Source: Sabellastarte sp. h YS-2021
Taxonomy: Eukaryota > Annelida > Polychaeta > Sabellida > Sabellidae
Assembly (NCBI GenBank): GCA_964017235.1
Contig: OZ024934.1
Location: 88,564,706 to 88,628,705, forward strand
DNA: 64,000 bases
Direction of reading: 5' to 3'
The position numbers and the translations under genes are program-made. How positions within the stretch are numbered: position 1 is the first letter of the stretch; every line of letters starts with the position of its first letter. The notes beneath the pieces were generated by a model. It was not told the DNA's origin, searched no databases, and saw nothing but the letters and a program-made list of their open reading frames with translations. Positions 54,772-64,000 of this stretch are shown here, one piece after another.

Positions 54772-54852
54772 CTAATTGATGAACCTTGAACTCTTGTCGG
54801 TGCTATCTTCTTTTCCTATATCTTCTTTTTCAAAAATTATTTCCAGTGAAAA
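54772..54852 (-). CDS. Candidate terminal coding exon of an unidentified minus-strand gene
   Basis: On the minus strand a strong pyrimidine tract and acceptor (CTTCTTGTTCTTTGCTTATATTTCAG region, ending at 54853) precede a 27-codon stretch that ends in TAG. It reads FSLEIIFEKEDIGKEDSTDK and then SSRFIN. The charged tail looks protein-like but is short. I could not find a convincing upstream exon: possible donors near 57194 and 56650 on the minus strand do not join in frame. Confidence 0.25.
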   Translation of the reverse strand, partial: FSLEIIFEKEDIGKEDSTDKSSRFIN

Positions 54853-55018
54853 CTGAAATATAAGCAAAGAACAAGAAGGTTCATTATTATTAATGTTATT
54901 GCACACTGCAAGTGTTATGGGACCTTATAGCGACATATACAGAGTAGCATATATTTTTGAAAACAATTGCACATTAATTAAGCATAAGCAAATGTAACCA
55001 TACCTTACAATATCAATG

Positions 55019-56231
55019 TATATGTTACAGTCAATCTGTGAAACCAGTCATTACGCGTAATGACTGAACGTTTCAGTCATTTCGCGTAATGACTGAAATG
55101 ACCAGTCATTACGCGTAATGACTAAAATTTTCAGTCATTTCACGTAATGACTAAAAATAAGGTCCAGTCATTACGCGTAATGGCTGAATTGCAATAAATA
55201 GTTTTAACTAACGGGGACCCAATCTATAGACTCTTACTATAATCTAAAGTTCTGTGTAACATTAATGTCTAACTGAAGAACATAGAGTAAATCAAGTATC
55301 TTGATGGTTATTTATAGTTACAATGGTACTCAGGTGTGAGTTAGAGCTCTAAGTTATCCTACTCAGGCTTTAATAACTATTAAAAGAATGGATTAAGTTG
55401 TCCTAGTTATTTTAGAACATTAAAGGTCAACTCCATCTTTGATAAACAGACTCTTTGTGTGGAGAGGTCAAACAACAGTAACAAGGCCTGAAAGAACAAA
55501 ACAGGATGAAAGAGCTGCATTGCAATTAGGACAAGAGTGGACTAGATTCACTTCAAAAGCTTCATGGTTTTGTGCTTCCTAACAAACTGCCACAATAGAA
55601 CTGAGTCTTTAATTAATAACATAAAAGGCAAAATGTATTATAAATTATGATTTATAAATGAGAATTAGTCTTCAAAAAAGACATAAATTTCATTGACAAC
55701 AAAGAAATATTTTCATTCTATGACAATGAGTTTAGTTTTAAAACTGCAAATATGAATTTAGATTGTAAATAATATTTAAAATGTAATTAGATACATGTAA
55801 CCATTCAATATTTTAAAAATACTTTTGAAAATGACAATAGAGTCTATTACACAAGTCTGCGTTTAGGTTTGAAAATTCTGGCTATAAATTCAGGGAGCAT
55901 GTGAGAATTCCAAAGTTATTTATTTGATTAAAATAGTTTAATGTTCTCTAGCACAAAAATTTTCAAAATGCAGGGGAACAATGTACAAAGGTTCTGAATA
56001 ATGCAAAGGGTGTGAAGTCTAAATCAATTACAAACTCTAAAAACTCTAAATCAATTACACATATTGACTGAAATTAATTCAGTCAATATGTGTAAAAATG
56101 AACCATATATTTCAGTCATTACATGAAATGACTGAAAATTTTAGTCATTACACGTAATGACTGGTCATTTCAGTCATAACTTTCAGTCATTACGTGTAAT
56201 GACTGGTTTCACAGATTGACTGTAACATATA
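55019..56231. mobile_element. TIR element built of nested short palindromes
   Basis: The terminal inverted repeats run inward from 55019 and 56231, starting TATATGTTACAGTCAATCTG, for about 130 bases each. Each arm carries several copies of the palindrome AGTCATTACGCGTAATGACT or variants. The middle (55200-56080) is AT-rich and has no ORF. No target duplication is certain, though a TA dinucleotide is possible. Confidence 0.75.
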
Positions 56232-57489
56232 CACCATGTAAATGTTACCATTATTATTAACTGGACTTACATCATGATGTGGAGCTACTCAAAAAAAAAT
56301 TATGAAAATCCTTTCTGATTTCAGTGCACGGTGGTCATAATTATGTCCAGTTCATAATATGTCTGATTTTTATTGGAGTTTATTTTTTAAATGTTATAAC
56401 CAGAACTTTGAATATTTTTCCAAATTATTCCCGTTGGGACTGATTTTATATAAAAAAATTTAATAATTGAACTAAACAACCAAACTGAGTACATTCAAAT
56501 TCAATAAGAAATTATAGGACACAATTATTAACCCGACACAATTGTAACCACCTGTGTATATATTGTCGATAAGTACTTTACAATAAGGTCTTGTTACACC
56601 AATTCTAAATTGCCACGTAACAAGCAGAATAATAATCCTTGAAAAACTTACTTGGGATAACACAGAAACTTTTCTTCACAGGAGCACATCATCTATTGTG
56701 GCATCCCTAAACCCAGCAAATTTGCTCCATTTTCATACTGAAATGCATATTATTCACATAGTCAAAAGTTGTGAAGTAAGCAAGAGGTTATCATCAGGTA
56801 TACACATTGTCAATAGCAAGTATTACAAATTTACATGTATATGCACATTTGTTGCAACAAATGAGTTATTTTACAAATGTTGCTTCACGATTAAGTAATT
56901 TACATGGAAATTTAAATATTAAAAGCTTGATATTTTCTCACTTTTAGAAACTTAGTCAAAACTGCTTTGTGAAATCTGCTGAGTCTAAGACCATGGACTT
57001 AGCATGATTTAAAGACAAATGTCTTGATTTTAAGTCTAAGTCCAGGCTAAGTCCTTTTGTGAAATCGGCTCCAGAACATTACGAAAAATAAAATACTTAT
57101 AATGCAATCAAACACTTGTGTCTATATTATATGTACATATTAGCCTGTGACAAGGCTAAAAAATTCATACACACAAGAAACACACTGGATCTTACCTGGA
57201 GGACAACAATGGTAGTAAATTTATTGATTTAACCATGTGGTAACTATGGCTTTGATTTATACTTGTTACAAGGTGGTTATAGTGTGGGTTACAGTCTCGC
57301 TAAACATTCACTGCTTCTTATTTTAATGATAGCTTTGATTTACGGGCCCCTGAGGCCTGAACTTTGTTCAGAGGGACCTGTGTCAACAACAAAAACAACT
57401 GTTCACAACAACAAAAACTAATAACAACTAACTTGTGTATGTACCTTTATGCAACAGATATATGAAGTATAACTTGACACAAACATCGC
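56232..57489. other. Intergenic, with a palindromic MITE-like fragment near 56965-57075
   Basis: The fragment has GGACTTAG...CTAAGTCC arms around AAGACA-AA-TGTCTT, and ends TTTTGTGAAATCGGCTCC. That resembles the inverse of the end of the MITE at 61179 (GGGGCCGTATTCACGAAAGG). The rest is plain AT-rich sequence. Confidence 0.4.
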
Positions 57490-58085
57490 TAAAAGTAAAT
57501 CCCACTAAATTATTCTTTCTTGGTAAACTATTTCTCCAAGCTAAAAACGGTTCCGCTTTGTTTACAATCTGCTGCCCTCGCCGAGAAACTCACGGTAAAA
57601 TTATGACGTTATCCTAATCTTATTGCCATGGGACAAGTTCTATGGTTGTATTTGTACTTATCACAAAATCTATTTTAGGATGCTACTATCATTTTACAGT
57701 TTAAGGAACCTCTTTTCATTCTGATAACTTTTATCAAACCACACTGCATATTTGTTCTCAAGAAACTGCATTTTCCTGTTTTTATGGGCGAATTGCTGCC
57801 CCCCCCCCTGTAGTGGAAGAATCCTGTAAATGGGCGAAAATAAGAGATTTTAATTCAAAACTACAATTAATACCTTGCAAAACGTCTGTACTGTGTGTGA
57901 AACTGCTATATAAACATTAATACAATATTTCCACTGATAATTCTTAGGATATATGTAAATCCCAATTATGTTTTCTTGGTAAACTGTTTCTCAAAGCTAT
58001 AAACGGTTCCGCTTTGTTTACAATATGCTGCCCTCAAAGATGGCCGCCGAGAAACTCGCGGTAAAATTATGACGTCATCCGAAAT
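57490..58085. repeat. Direct duplication of ~120-130 bases upstream of the exchanger gene
   Basis: 57490-57620 and 57955-58085 share AACGGTTCCGCTTTGTTTAC, CTGCTGCCCTC and GGTAAAATTATGACGT. The second copy has AAGATGGCCGCCGAGAAACT (a YY1-like motif) and an intact TGACGTCA; the first has lost both (TGACGTTA). Confidence 0.7.
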
Positions 58086-58146
58086 CTATGTCACCTACGC
58101 GTGGCGTGACGTCACACAATCAGAATACGTCACAAAACTGACGTCA
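58070..58146 (+). promoter_or_regulatory. CRE (TGACGTCA) cluster, probable promoter of the exchanger gene
   Basis: Full palindromic TGACGTCA sites at 58070-58077, 58107-58114 and 58139-58146, plus ACGTCAC at 58127 and TGACG at 58151. They lie 86-162 bases before the ATG at 58232. CRE sites bind CREB/ATF/CREM factors. No TATA box is evident and the start site is unknown. Confidence 0.65.
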
Positions 58147-58231
58147 CCGATGACGAAGGTATTACAACAGTTTCCGGTTCCGTTGTAAATAGATTCCATC
58201 GAGAAACTTAAAGAATATTTGTAACTGAAGT

Positions 58232-58340
58232 ATGTCTGGAGATCTTGTTGCCTACCCCCAGGGCAACTCAGATACCTCAGATGCACATACCAGTCTCCCA
58301 ACCCCAATTTTGTTTATTTTTGGATGTTGCGCAGTAGGAG
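58232..58340 (+). CDS. Exchanger exon 1 (short first coding exon)
   Basis: ATG at 58232 and donor GAG|GTAATT at 58341, leaving one base (phase 1). The next exon at 62235 supplies the two missing bases. The join puts a hydrophobic stretch directly before SRTVLKKIPQLPYT, as expected of the NHE N-terminus. No other upstream exon fits the phase as well. Confidence 0.75.
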
Positions 58341-61300
58341 GTAATTAACAAGACCCTCAAATTAAGGATACGTACTTTACTATAATTCACCGAAGGTAGA
58401 GGATATTTACCCAACGGCTGTGTACGCTAGATCAGTTTCACTGCTAGCGTACCCAACGGTTGTGTACGCAAGATCTATTTGACTGCTAGCGTACCCAACG
58501 GTTGGGTACGCAAGATTTATATCACTGCTAGCGTACCCAACGGTTGGGTACGCTAACAGAGATATCAGTCTAGCGTACCCAACGGCTGTGTACCCAAGAT
58601 TTAGATCAGTGCTAGTGTGCCCAACGGCTGTGTAGATACACTACTGGCATACCCAACTACCCTGCACCCCAGGCATTGAACCCTATGTTCCCAAAGGCTG
58701 TGTACACTAGATCAGTTTCACTGCTAGCATAGCCCATGGTTGGGTAAGCTAACAGGGATATCGGTCTATCGTACCCAACGGCTGTGTATGCAAGATTGAT
58801 ATCCGTGCTAGTTTGCCCAACAGCTGTGTATAATACACTACTGGCATACCCAACTACCCTGCACCCAAGGCACTGAACCCTATGTTCCCAATGGCTGTGT
58901 ACACTAGATCAGTTTCACTGCTAGTGTAGCCAATGGTTGGGTACGCAAGATGTATTACACTGCTAGTGTTCCCAACGGTTCTGTGCGCTAGCAGGTATAT
59001 CAGTCTCAGTCTAGTGTACCCAATGGTTGTGTATGTAAGATCTATTTCACTGCTAGCGTACCCAACGGTTGTGAATGCTAGCAGTGATATTGGTCTAGCA
59101 TACCCAACGGTTGTGTATGCAAGATTTATATCGCAGCTAGCCTACCCAATGGCTGTATACATACACTACTGGCATACCCAACTACCCTGCACTCAAGGCA
59201 GTGAACCCTATGTTCCCAATGGTTGTGCACCCTAGGTCAATAGCTTTCTTAGCATACCCAACAGTTGTGTATGCAAGATCTATTTCACTGCTAGCCTACC
59301 CAACGGTTGTGTACGTTAGCAGTGATATGGGTCTAGCTTACCCAAAGACTGTGTATGGAAGACCCATATCACTGCTAGCATACCCAACAGCTGTGTATGT
59401 ACACTAACGGCATACCCAACTATCCTGCAATCAAAGCAGTGAACCCTTTGTTCCCAATGGTTGTGCACCCTACATCAATAGCATTGTTAGTGTACCCAAC
59501 TGTTGTGTACACAAGATGTATTTCACTGCTAGTGTACCCAACGGTTGTGTACTCTAACTGTGATATCGGTCTAGCCTACCCAACGGTTATGTACACAAGA
59601 TCTATATCACTGCTAGCATACCCAATGGCTGTGTATGTACACTAATGGCATATGCAACTCTCCTGCATCCAGTTAAAGCACTAATTTCTGATTTCCCAAT
59701 GGTTATGTACGCTAGATTAACATCATTGATATTTTCTTTTGTTAGTGTAACCAAAAGCTGTTTAAGGTACGGGCATACCCAACTACCCTGTACCCAAGGC
59801 AGTAAACTCTGTGTTCCCAATGGTTTTGCACCCAAGATCAGTATCATTGCTGGCATACCCAGTGGCTGTGTACACAAGATCCATATCACTGCTAGCGTAC
59901 CCAGCAGTTGTGATATTGGTCTTGTGTACCCAGTGGTTGTGCACACAAGATCTATATCGCTGTGTACCCAACAACTCCAAATTTTTCACAGCCTGCCCAA
60001 TTTTTCATTACCCAAGGTAGTATGCACTCAATTAGTGCTGGTATTGTTTATCGATATTGAAATATTTATCGATCCATGCTAAATATACTGATATCGATAA
60101 TGTAGGGTACAATATCAATATCGTAACATACTACTAAATAGATGCAATTAAGCTGTTTTCCATGTAAATAAAATATAAAAGTTAAGAAATATATTGGTTT
60201 TCCTATCATTTTTTTCTCAAATTTCACTGACCGCTAAACCGGAAGCACCATATTTGTTTACGTTTCGGGAAACTTCTAAAACTCGTGAAAGGGTTTGGAA
60301 GCTCTTTCTCGGAAAACACCCATGACCCGATATTTCAATATCGATCAATACAGAAGCAAAAATATGGTTTGATATCGGTATACATATTATTATTTGATAC
60401 CAACACTACACTTAATGGTTGTGCACTCGATATCAGTACCCTTCATAGCGTACTCAACAGGTCTGTATCCAAGGCATTGTGAAGTAATTAGTTTTTAAGG
60501 AATTTTTTGAGTAGTCAGAAATGGGCCAAGGAGCACTCTCTGAATTAGACTTATTCAGCTTATTGTTACATTTTAACAAAGTTAATTTAAGGAAGAAATG
60601 ATTAAAATATGTGTACACTAGCACTGATCTTGTGTACATAGCCGTTGGGTACGCTAGCGATGATATAAATCTTGTATACACAGCCGTTGGGTACGCTAAA
60701 CCAATATCACAGCTAGCGTACACAGCCGTTGGGTAAATAACCACTCCGTTCACCGAATGCATAACCATTGAGTACATGCTGCTTACTGCTTTGGGTAGCA
60801 AGAAATTGGCTACACTTTATAAAATTGGATACAGGATAGTTATGTATGCCAGTAGTGTATGTAAACAGCCGTTGGGTATACTAACAGTGAAATAATTCTT
60901 TGATGCACAGCCATTGGGTACTCTAGCAGTGATATAGATATTGTTTACACAGCCACTGGGTACACTAGCAGTCTAGCAGTGATATCGTTGTGTATACAGT
61001 AAATTTGGTACAGCAGACTGATACCACTGCTAGCGTACATAAACGTTGGATGCATTACCAGTGATATCGATCTACGTAGGGTGCACAGCCGTTGGGTAAA
61101 TATCCTCTTCAATAAAATAGTCGGTGGAACGATACATTTCGAACAAAATATGAACATCAATAATTATTGCACTCGACATCAGGGGCCGTATTCACGAAAG
61201 GTCTTAGCCAAGTCTTAGGCTTAAGTTGGCTGTATTTTTATACAAAAGTTAAGCCAAAGACTTGGCTAAGACCTTTCTTGAATACGGCCCCTGACCTTTA

Positions 61301-63778
61301 ACAGCGTACTCTACAGGTCCATACCCAAGGCATTGTGAAGTAAGTAGTTTTTAAGGAAATTTTTCAGTTCGTCAGAAATGAGCAAAAGATTACTCTATCA
61401 AAATTATTGGGCTTGATATAGGTTTGCACTGTGAAACCGCTCTATTTTTGGTCAGAATAACTTGATTGTTGTTAAATTTTGATACAATTTAAAGAACATG
61501 TCAGAAATGGGATGACAAAGAAGTGATGGAAATTTGGGTGGGTTAGCAGTGATATACGTAGATTATTTAGATCTTGCATACACAGCTGTTGGGTACACTA
61601 GACTGTTAACACAACTAACATACACAGCCGTAGGGTAACTGTAACCACTCAATGAAACAATTTGCTACAAGTTGTGCTGTGTTAGCGATTTAATCAGTCT
61701 ATTGTAAATGTTTTTGTGAATTAACATCTATATTTTAAAATTAAATTGGCACCCTAAATTGCCCGAAAACAGTTCAACGGCTGCACCAGTTATCATTAAA
61801 TAGTTGTTTATTTTCTGTAACTTAAATGGATATTTTTCAGAATTAGTTAATTGAATATTGATAATTTATTGTAACATGCACAGTGATGTGACAATCAGTG
61901 TTCTCGACGGAAGCCCTGCAGAAAGTACACCCAGGGACAGTGTATCCAGCAGCTTTTACATATTTTTGCATAATGTCAGTACTAAACAGAAACCGTCACT
62001 TACCCATTTTAGTGAAATGTGGAGATGCATTTTCTGTTGAAATATTTGTATTATTTTCGTTTTAACTTGCTTCATCTTTGTGTTCTAAAAATGAGCACAT
62101 AAATGGTTCAATTTCTGGTAATTTTCAAAGAAAAATTAGCAGATCATTATTTTCTTTTCCATCTCAGGGAGAAAAACACAAAAAAGTTGTTAAAAATAAA
62201 GCAATGGTGAGAAATATTACTTTTTTATTTTCAGCTGTATCTAGAACTGTCTTGAAAAAGATACCTCAGCTTCCATACACTGTGGCGCTATTGGTTTGTG
62301 GCTTTATATTTGGCTTGATATCCAATTATGTGGATGTGCTACGAGAATATAGTTCCATGGCCTTTATGGACCCCCATACCATCTTGTTTGTGTTTTTACC
62401 AGTGCTATTATTTGAGTCAGCTTATGCAATGGAGGCTCATACATTTCTCAAGTCCTTTTCACAAATTGTTCTTCTGGCTGTCCCTGGATTAGGTAAGTAC
62501 ATTATCTTGCCAATTTTTTTCATACTTGTATTTTCTGTTTCAAAGCTTATCAGCAAAAATTCATAGTTCCAGTGTTTTGTTTATAAAAAATGTCACAAAC
62601 CATTAGAAATCAGCAGTTTTTAGGTGATTTGTCATGCCTTATCGAAAAAAATTGGAATACGTTATTAGTAAGTTCAGTGAATATGCCGTAGAGTTGTGTC
62701 ACATTGGTCACTACTGTCAAGATCTTCCTTTCTGGTGTTGTTTACAGAGAACTAGTAATCTGCGTTTCATTTGGTTATGGTAGAAATGTTATGGTTTCAT
62801 GATTTCATCACCATACACCATTTCAAGTCGGTGCACTTAATCAGTGTTCCAGTTCAACACTGCCTTTTGGTGTTAAGATGGTACAGCTGTTTCAACACTT
62901 AATATAATGTTATGTGTATAGTATGGTGAACCATGGTGTTTTCATGTTATTAAAGTAAGTTTATTTTGTATGGTAAATGACTAAATGGTAATCTTAGTTG
63001 CTATTTTACATAACCTGTAGTGATTAAACCACAATTCCACATTATAACAATTATTCAAAATTCAAATAGGTATGAACATTGTCAAAATTCATCAGTTTAA
63101 TTATGCTTATTAGGAGAGGTAAAGTCCTTGATTGCCAAGTCCAGAACGAAACATTGTGAAGAACCAGTCCATGGAAACATCTACATTTTATAACTTTATA
63201 TGGCATATATTGAATCATCAAAACTACTAAAAATTTATGATTTGTTAAATATGTTACATTTTGAATTATTTGGGATAAAATTAGAATTTTTTTACTCTAT
63301 AAGATCTCATAAGCTCATATAATCTTTAGTGTTAACAAACCAGTAACAAGCAACAAAATTCCAGATTTCATTTGTTTAAAGGCCCTGGAAAACACTGATT
63401 TATGTAAAGATAACAGCACTTGTCTTTGTACAAGTGTGGAGTTTCATACAGAATGCTAATTGTGCAATGTCTGAGAGTAAAAAGTCCAAGTTATAGAAAA
63501 CAAGCATATAACTAAAGTAGGATCCAGGTAGGGGAATGACTAAAGAAGGGGGTAGGCTTGTCAGGTGACATAGGTACTTATTCCATTTATTAGGTTTTGT
63601 GTGTTGTTGTTGTTTAGGACTTGCCAGTGTGCTAACTGCAGTTTTTTGCCTCAATGTGTACAGTTATGATTGGAACTGGTACACCGCCATGATGTTTGGG
63701 GCTCTCATCAGTGCAACAGATCCAGTGGCTGTGGTGGCATTGCTTAAAGAGCTGGGTACACTTGATAAGGATTTTAAT
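58232..63778 (+). CDS. Na+/H+ exchanger, SLC9C (NHE10, sperm NHE)-like, N-terminal part
   Basis: Exons are 58232-58340, 62235-62492 and 63618 to about 63778; the rest lies beyond the window. The phases agree (1 and 1). Exon 1 begins MSGDLVAYPQGNSDTSD and ends in a hydrophobic LFIFGCCAVG. Exon 2 has VLKKIPQLPYTVALLVCGFI and the segment PHTILFVFLPVLLFESAYAM, the CPA1 counterpart of the conserved early NHE helices. Exon 3 has WYTAMMFGALISATDPVAVV then ALLKELG. ATDPVAVVALLKELG is typical of SLC9C and plant SOS1-type exchangers rather than NHE1-9. These membrane proteins exchange Na+ for H+; SLC9C1 adds voltage-sensor and cyclic-nucleotide domains, which would lie downstream here. SLC9C versus another CPA1 member cannot be settled without the C-terminus. 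Confidence 0.85.
58398..61108. mobile_element. Third type of foldback element, 42-bp subrepeats, in exchanger intron 1
   Basis: The terminal repeats read GAGGATATTTACCCAACGGC inward from 58399 and, inverted, to 61107. The left arm (58400-59970) is a 42-base repeat (starts of ACCCAACGGTTG at 58451, 58493, 58535) with a longer ~240-base period marked by CATACCCAACTACCCTGCA. The right arm (60610-61107) is inverted (CAGCCGTTGGGTACGCTA). The loop is AT-rich with TATCGAT runs. Open frames with PTVVYARSISLLAYP are repeat artefacts. Confidence 0.75.
61160..61660. repeat. Partial duplicate of the foldback loop and right arm
   Basis: 61165-61420 repeats 60418-60555 (TGCACTCGA.ATCA; GCATTGTGAAGTAA.TAGTTTTTAAGGAA), split by the MITE at 61179-61293. 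Two more inverted 42-base units are at about 61560-61640 (CAGCTGTTGGGTACACTA). Confidence 0.7.
61179..61293. mobile_element. MITE, 115 bp, ~38-bp terminal inverted repeats
   Basis: TCAGGGGCCGTATTCACGAA opens it and the inverse complement closes it, with arms of about 38 bases and one mismatch (..AGGTCTTAGCCAAGTCTT). The middle is TAGGCTTAAGTTGGCTGT. The superfamily is not assignable from this short sequence. Confidence 0.85.
61661..62234 (+). other. Exchanger intron 1, 3' part
   Basis: AT-rich; acceptor TTATTTTCAG at 62225-62234. The open frame 61858-62040 is discussed among the rejected items. Confidence 0.5.
62235..62492 (+). CDS. Exchanger exon 2: early transmembrane helices
   Basis: The acceptor is TTTATTTTCAG and the donor is G|GTAAGT at 62493. 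Two long hydrophobic segments are visible: YTVALLVCGFIFGLIS and ILFVFLPVLLFESAY. It ends in QIVLLAVPGLG. The ATG-initiated frame from 62078 reads intron before 62235. Confidence 0.88.
62493..63617 (+). other. Exchanger intron 2, no recognised features
   Basis: AT-rich, 1125 bases, ending in TTGTTGTTGTTTAG (63604-63617). No repeat family seen. Confidence 0.6.
63618..63778 (+). CDS. Exchanger exon 3: TDP helix
   Basis: It encodes LASVLTAVFCLNVYSYDWNW, then MFGALISATDPVAVVALLKE and LGTLDKDFN. The Asp of ATDP lies in the unwound helix that forms the ion site in CPA1 antiporters. The 3' border is uncertain: a GT at 63779 fits the phase but is a weak donor, and GGTACACT at 63755 is an alternative. 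Confidence 0.8.
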
Positions 63779-64000
63779 GTTATACACTGACTCAATTAAA
63801 ATATTGCATGTCACAAACTGCAAAGTATTGCCTATTGTAGCATTACTCTGAATTAGTGGTGTGTACATTATTACAGGGTTTTTGTTTTCTCAAATTACAC
63901 ATGTCCATGCGTAGAATATTTGAAAAAGCTTTATTAACACATATCATATATACATACATGTACAGTCAAACCTGTACATGTGACCACTCTCAAAGAGAGA

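Noticed and set aside
58039-58071. Short ORF starting ATGGCCGCCGAG (MAAEKLAVKL)
   Set aside because: It ends after ten codons, lies in a duplicated block, and is better seen as a YY1-like motif before the true start.
58933-60082. Open frames with PTVVYARSISLLAYP repeats
   Set aside because: They are produced by the 42-base minisatellite of the foldback element. Frames shift between units and both strands show similar artefacts.
61858-62040. 60-codon ORF before exchanger exon 2 as a first exon
   Set aside because: It has no donor that gives the needed phase with good consensus, while the exon at 58232-58340 fits phase, hydrophobicity and promoter context.
62167-62205. Micro-exon GEKHKKVVKNKAM between acceptor and donor-like sites
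   Set aside because: In the phase required by the next exon it contains a stop, so it cannot be coding.

Overview
This is a eukaryotic, animal window, most like a marine bivalve mollusc. The reasons are spliced genes with GT-AG introns, AT-rich introns packed with tandem-repeat mobile elements, a DIRS-type tyrosine-recombinase retrotransposon, tRNA-derived SINEs, and proteins close to animal eIF4G2/DAP5 and to a sperm-type Na+/H+ exchanger. The species cannot be fixed from sequence alone.

Genes. (1) The 3' two thirds of an eIF4G2 (DAP5/p97/NAT1) homologue lies on the + strand as twelve coding exons from 4519 to 36317, followed by a 3' UTR to about 37.7 kb. Splice phases agree at every junction. 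The exons encode a linker after the (off-window) MIF4G domain, an RGG/Gly-Asn-Gln-rich low-complexity segment, a Ser/Thr/Pro-rich linker, the MA3 domain and the C-terminal W2 domain. (2) The 5' end of an SLC9C-like (NHE10/sperm NHE, CPA1 family) exchanger starts at 58232 (+). A small first exon (58232-58340), missed by simple ORF calling, joins in phase to exons at 62235-62492 and 63618-~63778, and the gene runs off the right edge. Three full TGACGTCA (CRE) palindromes lie 86 to 162 bases before its ATG. (3) A weak candidate minus-strand terminal exon lies at 54772-54852.

Mobile DNA makes up most of the rest. 1-4.1 kb: 3' end of a hairpin-headed element, a 40-bp palindrome, then a foldback element whose arms are a 40-bp minisatellite. 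7.9-11.2 kb and 40.0-43.3 kb: two close copies of a 3.2-kb element. 13.4-18.4 kb: an element holding a 169-bp array split by about 24 units of a 133-bp satellite with an 8-unit higher-order period. 19.1-20.4, 33.7-34.8, 39.0-40.0 and 43.7-44.2 kb: copies of another family. 22.9-32.5 kb: a decayed DIRS copy next to a much younger one (gag, RT, RNase H, YR; 142-bp inverted terminal repeats), whose recombinase is split by a SINE with a 12-bp target duplication. 44.4-49.2 kb: two more 40-bp-minisatellite foldbacks. 49.4-51.3, 51.4-52.3, 55.0-56.2 and 58.4-61.1 kb: four unrelated inverted-repeat elements.

Two themes stand out. First, at least seven families share one architecture: a 5' hairpin whose first arm is repeated inverted near the 3' end, then a short 3' hairpin, with tandem repeats between. 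This resembles Helentron-derived non-autonomous elements. Second, there is a concentration of foldback elements with minisatellite arms, one carrying a protein-coding-like cargo in its loop.
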